From Prochlorococcus sp. AG-424-E18 (lineage in GTDB: Bacteria > Cyanobacteriota > Cyanobacteriia > PCC-6307 > Cyanobiaceae): a stretch of 48,444 nucleotides of DNA. Of the stretch, positions 1-7,800 are shown in pieces (the first letter of the stretch is position 1; every line of letters begins with the position of its first letter). The stretch is from NCBI GenBank assembly GCA_003210155.1, contig QCNC01000011.1, forward strand, positions 1 through 48,444, written 5' to 3'. The translations under genes were made by a program, and so were the position numbers. The notes under the pieces were generated by a model. It ran no database searches. It was given only the letters and a program-made list of their open reading frames with translations, and was not told where the DNA came from.

Positions 1-1194
1 TTTATTAAACTACGGAGAAATCGAATACATAAAATTCTTGGTCCATTATTAATTAACGATAAATTTGAAAAAAGAAATTTATCTGATAATGAAATAGTTG
101 ATAAATTAACACTCATAGGTTGTACTTTAAAGAATAAAGAATATGGCTGGGATGTAGCAGTAATCCCTAATAGATCAAATGATTTAATGAGAGAAATAGA
201 TTTAATTGAAGAAATAGCGAGATTAATAGGGTATGACAGATTCGACTTAAATCTTCCTAATCCAATTAAGCCTGGAAAATTGTCACCAGAACAGTTGGCA
301 TTGAGAAAAGTAAAAAATGGTTTTATAGAAAATGGTTTTAATGAGGTACTAAGCTACTCTCTTGTTCCTGATGATAATGAAAAACTTATAAAGATTTCTA
401 ATCCTTTGCTATTAGAAACAAGTTGTCTTAGAGATAATATCTGGAAAGAACATTTGGAGATAGTGAATCGTAATATAAAAGCTGGACAAGCAAGTTGTTA
501 TATATTTGAAATTGGAAATGTTTTTCAAAAGAAAACTGAGTTCATTCAAGAAGAAGTACTGAATGGCGCGATATATGGATTTAGAAAATTTGGAAAATGG
601 ATAAATTCGGGTAATGATAACGATCTTAATTATTACCAGGCCAGAGGAAAGTTAAAGGAGGCTTTATCATCTTTGAACATTAAGATTGAGGATAAACCTA
701 CTGATTCAATTAATTTTCTTCATCCAGGAAGAACAGCGAGACTTTTTATTGAAGGGAAAGATGCAGGTTATTTTGGTGAAATACATCCCAAACTAATATT
801 AGAAAAGAAGTCATTAAAAAAAGTTTATTTATTTAACATAAATGTTTCTAACCTCTTGGGAGCAAGTACAAGAAAAAGTAAATGGATTCCAATATATAAG
901 CAATACCCAATTGTTCCGAAAATGGAAAGGGATATAAATTTTGTTTTCAGTAAGAAATTTTTAATTAGTGAAATAACATCACAGATAAGAAAAACAGGAA
1001 AAAATCTCTTGGAAGATGTAAATTTAATAGATGTTTTTGAAGATAATAAATTTGGAGATGATCATATAAGTTATACTTTCAGATTATCTTATAGAGACAA
1101 AGAAAAAACATTGCTGGACTCTGACATTACATCAATACATTCAAATATCATTTCTAATGTTGAAAAGTGTTTTAATACAAAAATGAGGAATTAG
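1..1194 (+). CDS. pheT: Phenylalanine-tRNA ligase beta subunit, 3' part
   Basis: The frame is open from the first base of the window and ends with TAG, so this is the C-terminal half of a longer gene whose start lies upstream. PheT pairs with PheS (alpha2beta2) to charge tRNA-Phe in the cytosol. The visible part runs from the B5/core region, with the typical stretch VIPNRSNDLMREIDLIEEIA near the start, through the catalytic-like core (LHPGRTARLF, GYFGEIHPKL) to the C-terminal ferredoxin-fold anticodon-binding domain. That domain is recognisable from YPIVPKMERDINFVF and the late YTFRLSYRDKEKTL. An internal ATG at 187 is not the real start, because family similarity continues upstream of it. 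A repeat copy begins 17 bases after the stop. Confidence 0.95.
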   Translation, partial: FIKLRRNRIHKILGPLLINDKFEKRNLSDNEIVDKLTLIGCTLKNKEYGWDVAVIPNRSNDLMREIDLIEEIARLIGYDRFDLNLPNPIKPGKLSPEQLALRKVKNGFIENGFNEVLSYSLVPDDNEKLIKISNPLLLETSCLRDNIWKEHLEIVNRNIKAGQASCYIFEIGNVFQKKTEFIQEEVLNGAIYGFRKFGKWINSGNDNDLNYYQARGKLKEALSSLNIKIEDKPTDSINFLHPGRTARLFIEGKDAGYFGEIHPKLILEKKSLKKVYLFNINVSNLLGASTRKSKWIPIYKQYPIVPKMERDINFVFSKKFLISEITSQIRKTGKNLLEDVNLIDVFEDNKFGDDHISYTFRLSYRDKEKTLLDSDITSIHSNIISNVEKCFNTKMRN

Positions 1195-1210
1195 GTGTAT
1201 TACTAATCTC

Positions 1211-1249
1211 ATATGAGACTTTAATCTAGTCTTATAATAATTCTTATAT
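1211..1249 (+). repeat. Dyad repeat copy A, just downstream of pheT
   Basis: First of three related elements of about 39 bases (others at 1753 and 1918). The shared layout is GAGACT, six bases, TAGwCTTATA, three bases, then A(K)TCTyAT or a close variant. By hand alignment this copy matches the 1918 copy at about 30 of 39 positions. It overlaps a perfect 12-base palindrome, TCTCATATGAGA, at 1207-1218. Its position 17 bases after the pheT stop would suit a transcript end or processing site, but no classic GC-rich stem with a T-run is present. Confidence 0.45.
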
Positions 1250-1311
1250 AGGATAACTAATAATCCTATTAAACTAATTAATGTTGTATTATATATTATA
1301 TTATATACATC

Positions 1312-1560
1312 ATGATCAATTTATTATCTCTATTGCTATCTTCAGTGCTGTGGGTACAAGTACCTCAGTGGTCAGATGATTGGTCAAAATGTGCCGTCGA
1401 TGTTCCTGACTCTTCTTGCCATTGGTATATAACTGCACCTGATAACACTTTTGGTGAAGGATTTGATTGGGCCAGTGCCCCTTGGTTTGACGCTAACGGA
1501 TTAAGCGATGTTCCTAGTATTGACAAGCAAACTGCTATTCAGAAGCTCCAAAGCAAGTAG
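1312..1560 (+). CDS. Small conserved-type hypothetical protein, possibly exported (82 aa)
   Basis: I do not recognise a named family. The N-terminus (about residues 1-16, MINLLSLLLSSVLWVQ) is hydrophobic and could be a short signal peptide or membrane anchor, although there is no positively charged n-region. The rest is rich in Trp, Asp and Ser, with two cysteines (SKCAV and SSCHW) that could form a disulfide outside the cytoplasm. Motifs such as WYITAPDNTFGEGFDWASAPWFDANGL look constrained rather than random, and codon use is like that of the neighbouring genes. It stands alone between pheT and the J-domain gene, with repeats on both sides. Function unknown. Confidence 0.7.
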   Translation: MINLLSLLLSSVLWVQVPQWSDDWSKCAVDVPDSSCHWYITAPDNTFGEGFDWASAPWFDANGLSDVPSIDKQTAIQKLQSK

Positions 1561-1580
1561 TACTGTCTTTAAGGCAGTAC
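1560..1580 (+). terminator. Hairpin directly after the 82-aa gene
   Basis: GTACTGTC and GGCAGTAC pair over 8 bp (one G-T wobble) around a TTTAA loop. The stem starts on the last base of the stop codon. No run of T follows, so this would be a weak or factor-assisted terminator, or an RNA-stabilising 3' hairpin. Confidence 0.35.
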
Positions 1581-1752
1581 GGTAATTCATAAAAGCCCCT
1601 TATATCAACACTTTCTAGCCCTAATTAATTTACTGGACATTTAAAGGACGCAGATTATTGATTTATTATTAAATTTTTTATTTTTCTTAGGCAATAAACA
1701 GTTTTAGTATGATTATCCAAATTTGAAAAATTTATTACGTCTTGTTTTTATA

Positions 1753-1791
1753 TTTTGAGACTAAATACTAGACTTATATTAAGTCTCATAT
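1753..1791 (+). repeat. Dyad repeat copy B
   Basis: Same layout as copies A and C: GAGACT at 1757-1762, TAGACTTATA at 1769-1778 and AGTCTCATAT at 1782-1791. The outer GAGACT and AGTCTC are inverted to each other, so this copy could fold. By hand it matches copy C at about 28 of 39 positions. Confidence 0.45.
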
Positions 1792-1858
1792 AAGAAATAC
1801 TATACTATCAAATTTTTATTTTTTGACAATTCATATTATTCTAATTTCATTATTATTG

Positions 1859-1893
1859 TTTTCATAAATTTGAATAATAATAATTTATGAAAA
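1859..1893. repeat. AT-only inverted repeat
   Basis: TTTTCATAAATT (1859-1870) and AATTTATGAAAA (1882-1893) are perfect 12-base inverted arms separated by 11 bases. It lies between repeat copies B and C, inside the convergent gap. It could form a hairpin in RNA, but the stem is nearly all A-T and base composition alone makes such arms more likely. Confidence 0.4.
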
Positions 1894-1917
1894 TTAGAAA
1901 TTTTTAACAATTATCTT

Positions 1918-1956
1918 ATATGAGACTATTAATTAGACTTATAAATAGTCTTATTT
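1918..1956 (+). repeat. Dyad repeat copy C, at the 3' end of the J-domain gene
   Basis: Shows ATATGAGACT (1918-1927), TAGACTTATA (1934-1943) and TAGTCTTAT (1946-1954) at the same spacing as copies A and B. It ends 13 bases short of the stop codon of the minus-strand J-domain gene, so it would lie in that transcript's 3' end. Confidence 0.45.
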
Positions 1957-1969
1957 GAGAATTAGTATA

Positions 1970-2980
1970 CTAATATCTATATAGATTTTTTAGCAATTGA
2001 TACGCTTCATTTAATTTTCTCATTTGATCTGTTGATCCTCCAGCATCTGGATGCGTCTCTAACGCTATTGATTTATAGGCCTCCCTAATTTTACGAAACG
2101 TATGAGCTGATCCTGCGGATGTTGATAAATTCAATAATTTAAGTGCTCCATGTACTGTCATTGTTGAGTCCAAAGTTTCAAATGAATTTGATCTATTTTT
2201 TCGCTTAAATCTACTTACAAACCTTCTCATAAGCGTTGGTATTCTATTTATCAGGTCTGATGTAGCAAAAGGATCTTCTAAAACGCCAATCATTAATAAA
2301 ACAATTTCAAGAGATGGATTTTTCTTTATCCAAAATGGGCATAATTCTGACATTAATTTATTGGCTGCACTCCACGTAAAGGGTAGATTTTCAGTTACAT
2401 CAAGATTTGGCCATATATCCCTTTCAAACCAATCCATCGAAGCTTCTACTACATGATCATTAGGAACTGATCCATATAAAGTTTTCCAATGACTAATTAA
2501 CTCAATTCGACATTTTATTAATTCAGTTTCTTTGATTGTATTAATTTGAATATCATTAATATTTTCTTTTAATTTTTCACTATTAATACTTCTTCTTAGA
2601 TTCTTTACTTTTTTTTCAACAAAATTGGGAAGGCTTATGTTTGAGTTGGCTTTTTCTTTATGTTGATTGTTATTTGTAAATCTTTTATTCAAAGATATCT
2701 CATTAACTTCTTTTTTTACGTCTGATTTAATTAATACCAATGCAGTTTCCTCATCAATATTTAAATTTTCTTTATTATTATTCTCGTTAAAGTTTATTTC
2801 TTGCTGTTGGTTCTTAGGTAGTAAATCATCTTCTTGAAGAAGTTCTTTAAGAATCTTTTCTATTACAGGTCCTCTTGCTCTAAATCCCCACTCTTTTCGT
2901 AATTGATCAAACTTGGAAATTAGTTCCTCCGGTAAATCAATTGAAATTCTTTTTGTATTTGAATTTTCAGGAATATTCAA
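1970..2980 (-). CDS. RHH-like N-terminus plus C-terminal J-domain protein (336 aa)
   Basis: The C-terminal 60 or so residues form a J domain with a clear HPD motif (LETHPDAGGSTDQMRKLNEA), the signature that stimulates Hsp70 ATPase. The N-terminus (about residues 10-50, KRISIDLPEELISKFDQL then a second helix, VIEKILKELL) reads like a ribbon-helix-helix fold of the CopG/ParD type. A low-complexity Asn/Lys/Glu linker (about 50-150) follows, then an uncharacterised helical domain rich in Trp, including SHWKTLYGSVPNDHVVEASM. Typical DnaJ proteins have the J domain at the N-terminus and no RHH, so this is not a general DnaJ. It may be a specialised co-chaperone or a DNA-associated protein. The J domain is certain; the RHH call is by eye. 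Confidence 0.8.
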   Translation of the reverse strand: MNIPENSNTKRISIDLPEELISKFDQLRKEWGFRARGPVIEKILKELLQEDDLLPKNQQQEINFNENNNKENLNIDEETALVLIKSDVKKEVNEISLNKRFTNNNQHKEKANSNISLPNFVEKKVKNLRRSINSEKLKENINDIQINTIKETELIKCRIELISHWKTLYGSVPNDHVVEASMDWFERDIWPNLDVTENLPFTWSAANKLMSELCPFWIKKNPSLEIVLLMIGVLEDPFATSDLINRIPTLMRRFVSRFKRKNRSNSFETLDSTMTVHGALKLLNLSTSAGSAHTFRKIREAYKSIALETHPDAGGSTDQMRKLNEAYQLLKNLYRY

Positions 2981-3124
2981 TAATATTTTCTTGTATAGTA
3001 GGGAATTTATTTAATTTTATTAAAAAAAAATTGAAAGTCCATACGGAATATTGTTTTTAAATTAAAACCAATTTAATTTTATGTCACAAGTCAATTAAGT
3101 GTCTTTTTATAATAAAAATAAAAA

Positions 3125-3304
3125 ATGATTAATTGTTATTTCAAGTCACCTAAAGAAAAAAAGAGTTATTATCAACAGAAGAAATTAGAAATGCTCAATT
3201 ACATAAAGGATTCACTTGAACGTAAAATTGCCTCTATAACAGCATCTATAGAAGTTCTAGAAAGCCAAATAAGCAGGGATAAGAAAGTTGAAGAAACTAA
3301 CTAG
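3125..3304 (+). CDS. Small coiled-coil protein (59 aa)
   Basis: An ATG opens a 59-residue frame ending in TAG three bases before the convergent stop of the next gene. The product is Lys/Glu-rich with a Tyr/Gln-rich start (SYYQQKKLEMLNYIKDSL). It continues as an amphipathic helix with a heptad-like pattern (ERKIASITASIEVLESQI), so a short coiled coil is likely. I do not recognise a family. The frame is divergent from the J-domain gene and shares a 144-base upstream region with it. Codon use and the tight fit against the next gene support it as real; no strong ribosome binding site is visible. Confidence 0.6.
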   Translation: MINCYFKSPKEKKSYYQQKKLEMLNYIKDSLERKIASITASIEVLESQISRDKKVEETN

Positions 3305-3307
3305 TAT

Positions 3308-4138
3308 TCAAACAAAACTTTCTAGAAGTTTTTCAGGGCCAAATTTCTTTAAATAATTAATATTTGAATTTTCAGTTACTAATAGATATCCTGCAAATCC
3401 TAATCCGTTAATACTGAAACCATGAATATGATCATTTTTTCTTTTTATAATAGCGATCCATTTATTAGTTATTAAAATATTGTAAGGATATATCGGTTCC
3501 TTCTCATTAATAGGGTCCCCAAGTCCTAATTTCTTGCATAATTCTAAGTATAATTCAAAAAGACATGATGGATTTTCTAAAAAATTAAATTTGGATACAA
3601 TAATATTTTTTTTAAGCTTATTATCTAGTTCTTGATATGAGTTCATCTCTAAAAACCACTTTTCTCTAGGGCATGATATCTCACCTTTAGATCTACGCAG
3701 AAGTTGAAAATGCCTGTGAGGTTGACTTGCTCCAGCAATTGGAGAACTATTGAAAAACCATAATCCACTAGTATCTTTATTAACTTGTTGGATAGCTCTC
3801 CAATCTTTAATATCTAACCATCCATTTTGAGGTTTCCATTCATTTGTAATTAGTAAAATATGTCCTTTTTGTACAGGGTACTTATTTAATATTAGTTGAT
3901 GATTATCACCAATTTTATCAATTTCTAGTATCTTTTCCCAAGGACAAAATGGATTTTGCTTAGGACCATAAATTTTTTTTTTATTAAATTTTGAAGTATC
4001 GAGTTTCCTTATTATGAAGTCATCTTTTTCATATAAATCTCTTGTAATAATATCAGTCTTGAGAGGATATAATGATTCATCATCTATTGATAATCGAGTT
4101 TGTTCTAGTGCTTTTTTCCAATATATTTCTAAACTCAT
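3308..4138 (-). CDS. ATP adenylyltransferase / Ap4A phosphorylase-type protein
   Basis: At 276 residues it has the size and motifs of the HIT-superfamily Ap4A phosphorylases. These split diadenosine tetraphosphate with phosphate into ATP and ADP. The active-site stretch GASQPHRHFQLLRR (about residues 136-149) carries the HxHxQ-type histidines. Upstream features fit too: NPFCPWEK (about 62-69), ILNKYPVQKGHILLITNEW (about 83-101), and the C-terminal FSINGLGFAGYLLVTE. It is followed by nothing in its own operon, because the convergent small gene begins 3 bases beyond its stop. Role: control of Ap4A, a by-product of tRNA ligases and an alarmone. Confidence 0.85.
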   Translation of the reverse strand: MSLEIYWKKALEQTRLSIDDESLYPLKTDIITRDLYEKDDFIIRKLDTSKFNKKKIYGPKQNPFCPWEKILEIDKIGDNHQLILNKYPVQKGHILLITNEWKPQNGWLDIKDWRAIQQVNKDTSGLWFFNSSPIAGASQPHRHFQLLRRSKGEISCPREKWFLEMNSYQELDNKLKKNIIVSKFNFLENPSCLFELYLELCKKLGLGDPINEKEPIYPYNILITNKWIAIIKRKNDHIHGFSINGLGFAGYLLVTENSNINYLKKFGPEKLLESFV

Positions 4139-4186
4139 TTAAAAAAATTTATCATTTCCATTTTAAAAAAAAAAATAAATTTGTAA

Positions 4187-4570
4187 TTACTTTTTATTAA
4201 ATTGATATTCTTTCAATTTTTCCAGAGGTACTGATTCTAAGACTACAATATTTGTTGATTCTAATATGACTTTTGGTGCAAGACCGTCTAATAATGCTTG
4301 TTTCCACCTATCAAGACAAATACACCAATGATCACCATCCTTTAGTCCTGGGAAGGAATAAATAGGCATGGGAGTTATTAAATCATTACCTTGTGATTTA
4401 CTATATTTCAGGAAATTATCATCCATTACACAACATATAGAATGATTCCCTCCATCATTATTGTCATACTTGCAAAATCCATCTCTGAACCACCCTGTCA
4501 TAGGTGAGCAACTACAACTCTTAATTTCATCTCCAAAGACATTTAACTGATTTTGATTATTTATGGTCAT
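4187..4570 (-). CDS. DUF2237 family protein (127 aa)
   Basis: Short cysteine-rich protein of the DUF2237 family, recognised from the run NVFGDEIKSCSCSPMTGWFR, GNHSICCVM, YSFPGLKDGDHWCICLDRWK and a C-terminal VVLESVPLEKLKEY. The family is widespread in bacteria and its biochemistry is not established, as far as I know. The several conserved Cys and the HWC motif could bind metal or act in redox. It sits 48 bases upstream of the Ap4A phosphorylase-type gene on the same strand and may be cotranscribed with it. It is divergent from the 72-aa gene. Confidence 0.85.
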   Translation of the reverse strand: MTINNQNQLNVFGDEIKSCSCSPMTGWFRDGFCKYDNNDGGNHSICCVMDDNFLKYSKSQGNDLITPMPIYSFPGLKDGDHWCICLDRWKQALLDGLAPKVILESTNIVVLESVPLEKLKEYQFNKK

Positions 4571-4616
4571 AGATTTTTTTAATAATAATAAAACACCAAC
4601 ATTTCTTTAAAAAAGG

Positions 4617-4648
4617 TTGACGAGTATGGGGGGTAAGGAGGTAATAAT
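4617..4648 (+). promoter_or_regulatory. Possible sigma-70 type promoter of the 72-aa gene
   Basis: TTGACG (4617-4622) fits a -35 box and TAATAA/AATAAT (4642-4648) a -10 box, with a 19-base spacer, slightly long. The spacer holds an unusually G-rich run and AAGGAGGT (4635-4642). That looks like a perfect Shine-Dalgarno but lies 27 bases ahead of the start codon, too far to serve it. If this promoter is right, that motif would not be transcribed. Confidence 0.35.
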
Positions 4649-4669
4649 TCTAGTAAGGTTTTTTTCATT

Positions 4670-4888
4670 ATGGATTGGGACTTTACTGAAAACATTGCAT
4701 TTAAAGCTCTTTATGAAGCTTTTAAAGATAGTGATGAAACTTCCGCATTAGAATTTTTATCTAGTGATGGTGCTTCATATTATCTTGAGTTAACACAGGA
4801 TGCCGCGGGTGAGGGACTTGATCTGGGTGATAATGAAACGATGGAAGAACTACAGGAAGAAATTATTGAATATTTAGAAAACAACTAG
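4670..4888 (+). CDS. Small acidic conserved-type protein (72 aa)
   Basis: A 72-residue, strongly acidic protein starting MDWDFTENIAFKALYEAFKD and ending in a Glu-rich helix (EELQEEIIEYLENN). No signal peptide or membrane segment is seen. I do not recognise a named family, though the sequence looks like a folded helical cyanobacterial protein with good codon use. The ATG is the only ordinary start: the upstream in-frame stop is at 4634 and only ATT could serve otherwise. A purine stretch TAAGG at 4654-4658 may be the ribosome site. It converges on metH with a 9-base gap. Confidence 0.75.
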   Translation: MDWDFTENIAFKALYEAFKDSDETSALEFLSSDGASYYLELTQDAAGEGLDLGDNETMEELQEEIIEYLENN

Positions 4889-4897
4889 AAATTTAGC

Positions 4898-7800
4898 TTA
4901 AGCGCTGAAATATTTAGCTTTTGAGTGTAGTGAAATGATAGCTGTAGTACTTTGTTCTGGATGAAGTTGTTCAGATTCATCCATGGTCAAGTTTATTCTT
5001 TTTGCATCCAACAATGATAATTGTATGTTTGAATCAGATACTTTTGGACATGCAGGATAACCAAAAGAATATCTAGCTCCTCTATATTTTTGAGCTAGTA
5101 TTTCTCTATTTTTGTCTGGTTCTTCAGACCTAAAACCACATTCAATACGAATTAATGCATGGACATACTCAGCTAGAGCTTCTGCTAATTGCACTGTAAG
5201 TCCATGGAATAACAAATAATCGCTATATTTATCTTCTTTAAATAATTTTTGAGAATATTCACTAGCAATATCGCCCATGGTTACTGCCTGCATAGGAAAT
5301 ATATCTATCGGTTTATCATTTATCAAATCACAATAAAAATCAGCTATGCATAAATTATTCCCAGAATTTTGTCGTGGAAAATTAAATTGGGAAATTTTAT
5401 TTAATGATTTCTCATCAAATAAGAAAATACTATTATCTTTTCTTCCGCATCTGAAATATCCATAAACTGCTTTGGGTGATATAAGTTTTTTCTCAATAAC
5501 TATCTCTAACCATTTATCTAACAATGGTTTAGCATATGAATCCAAATAGTTATTGTATTCATCTACGCTTTGGTTTTTTCCTTTTTTTATTTGCCATTGT
5601 CCGCTAAATAGAGCTTTTGTATCTAAATAAAAGATTAACTTATTTAAATCTATATCAACATCGTTCAAGACTTTCGTACCCAAGAAAGGAGCTTGAATTG
5701 GATCTTCTTCACTTATAAATTTAGATCTTATAAAATTTTCTTTTAAATTTAATTTGGAAGTCTCGGTATGTATGGATATTGATTTTTTAACAGCTTGAGA
5801 GTTGGATTTCGATGAGGCTAAATTAATATTTACACCCTCATTGTTAATGAAACCCTCTGTATTTGACCAATTACCCTTTTTCTTATTATCCATATATTCA
5901 TTCATAAATTTAAGATCAGTGAACGCATCTTTCCCGTACAATATTTTCCCTTTATATATTTTGCTGCAGTCCTCATTTACAAATTTTGGGGTTAAGGCTG
6001 CGCCTCCTAATATTACTGGTACACTAATATTTTCATTGTTAAAAGCTTCTAAATTATCTTTCATAAAAGCAGTTGATTTAACAAGTAATCCGCTCATAGC
6101 GATGCAATCTGCATTGTGCTTTTTTTGTGCATCTATAATAGCTGAAACATCTTGCTTTATTCCTAGATTTATTACGTCATAACCATTATTTGTAAGTATT
6201 ATATCTACCAAATTTTTTCCAATATCATGTACATCGCCTTTCACAGTAGCAATTAAGAGTTTTCCATTTGATATGTTTTCATCTACAGTTTCCATATATG
6301 GTTCTAAAATTGAAACAGCAAATTTCATTGTTTCAGCAGATTGTAGTACAAATGGCAATTGCATTTGACCTGAGCCAAATAAATCTCCTACAACTTTCAT
6401 CCCATCTAGTAAAAAGGTATTAATTATTTCAAGAGGTTTATATTTTTTTAACGCTTTATTTAATTGATCCTCTAATCCTATTTTTTCTCCATCAATAATA
6501 TGATTTTTCAAACTTTCTTCAAGAGTTAGGTTTTTATTTTCTGAAGATGCTTTTTTGAAATCTTGAATAGATAAATCTTGAAAAGCCTTTGTTAATTCTA
6601 CTAATGGATCATAAATACAAATATCATCTTCAAATTCTCTTTTATCATAAATCAAATCTAAGCAAAGCTTTTTAGTTTCTCCAGAAATTTTTGATAATGG
6701 CAAAATTTTATTTGGTGCGATGATAGCAGAATCTAATCCTGCTTTAATGCATTCATCTAAAAATATTGAATTTAGATTAATTCTTGATAATGGTGAAAGA
6801 CCAAAACTAATGTTTGATATTCCAAGTATAATATGGATATCTGGGAAATTTTCACGAATTTTTAAGATAGCACTAATAGTTTCTTTAGCATTTAATCTAT
6901 CTTCTTCTATCCCTGTAGATATTGGGAGAGCTAATGGATCAAAAAATAGCTCATAATCTGACAATCCACATTCTCTTGTTCTATTAATCGCTCGTTTGAC
7001 AATCTTATATTTTTTTTCTGAATTCCTTGCCATTCCATCTTCATCAATTGTTCCGACAACAAGACCTGAACCATACCCTAAGGCTAAATTTAGAACTTGA
7101 TCAAACCTTTCATTGCCATCTTCGTAATTGGTTGAATTTATAATACATTTCCCGCCAGCTGACTTTAATCCACTTTCCATTTTGTCAGCATCTGTAGAGT
7201 CAATCATTAAAGGTAAATTTATATTGGTAACTAGTCTTGAAGTTATTTCTTTCATATCTTTCACTCCGTCTCTGCCTACATAATCGACATTTACATCAAG
7301 GACGTGAGCATTTTCTTTTTGTTGTTGTTTGGCAATTGAAACTAAGCCATCCCAATCGTCGTTATTCAATAACTCCCTTACCTTTTTTGATCCACTTGCA
7401 TTTAATCTTTCTCCTACTATCAAAATTGAATTGTCTTGTTTATATGGCACAGAGTTATATATTGATGAGGCAGATGGAATAAAACCGCTTGTATTCTTCT
7501 TACCATTGTTGTTAGTTCTTTCATTATCAATAATTTCATCGATTATTGAAGATAGGTATTTTATATGTTCAGGTGTTGTCCCACAACATCCACCTATTAA
7601 TTGAACATTAAAGTCATATATAAAATTCATTAACTGCATCTTTAATTCTATTGGCTTTAACCTATAGTGAGCTACACCACCAATATTTTCAGGAAGACCA
7701 GCATTGGGTATACAGCTTATAGCGAAGGGAGAATTTTCAGACAAATATTTAATATGTTCCTTCATTTGCTCAGGACCAGTTGCACAATTAAGTCCAAGGA

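Larger units (their letters stand above)
1561..1969. other. 409-base AT-rich intergenic region with repeats
   Basis: This is the longest gene-free stretch in the window, lying between two convergent genes. It holds the hairpin at 1560-1580, repeat copies B (1753-1791) and C (1918-1956), and an AT-only inverted repeat at 1859-1893. I see no open frame of useful length on either strand and no tRNA. An sRNA is possible but nothing shows it directly. Confidence 0.6.
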
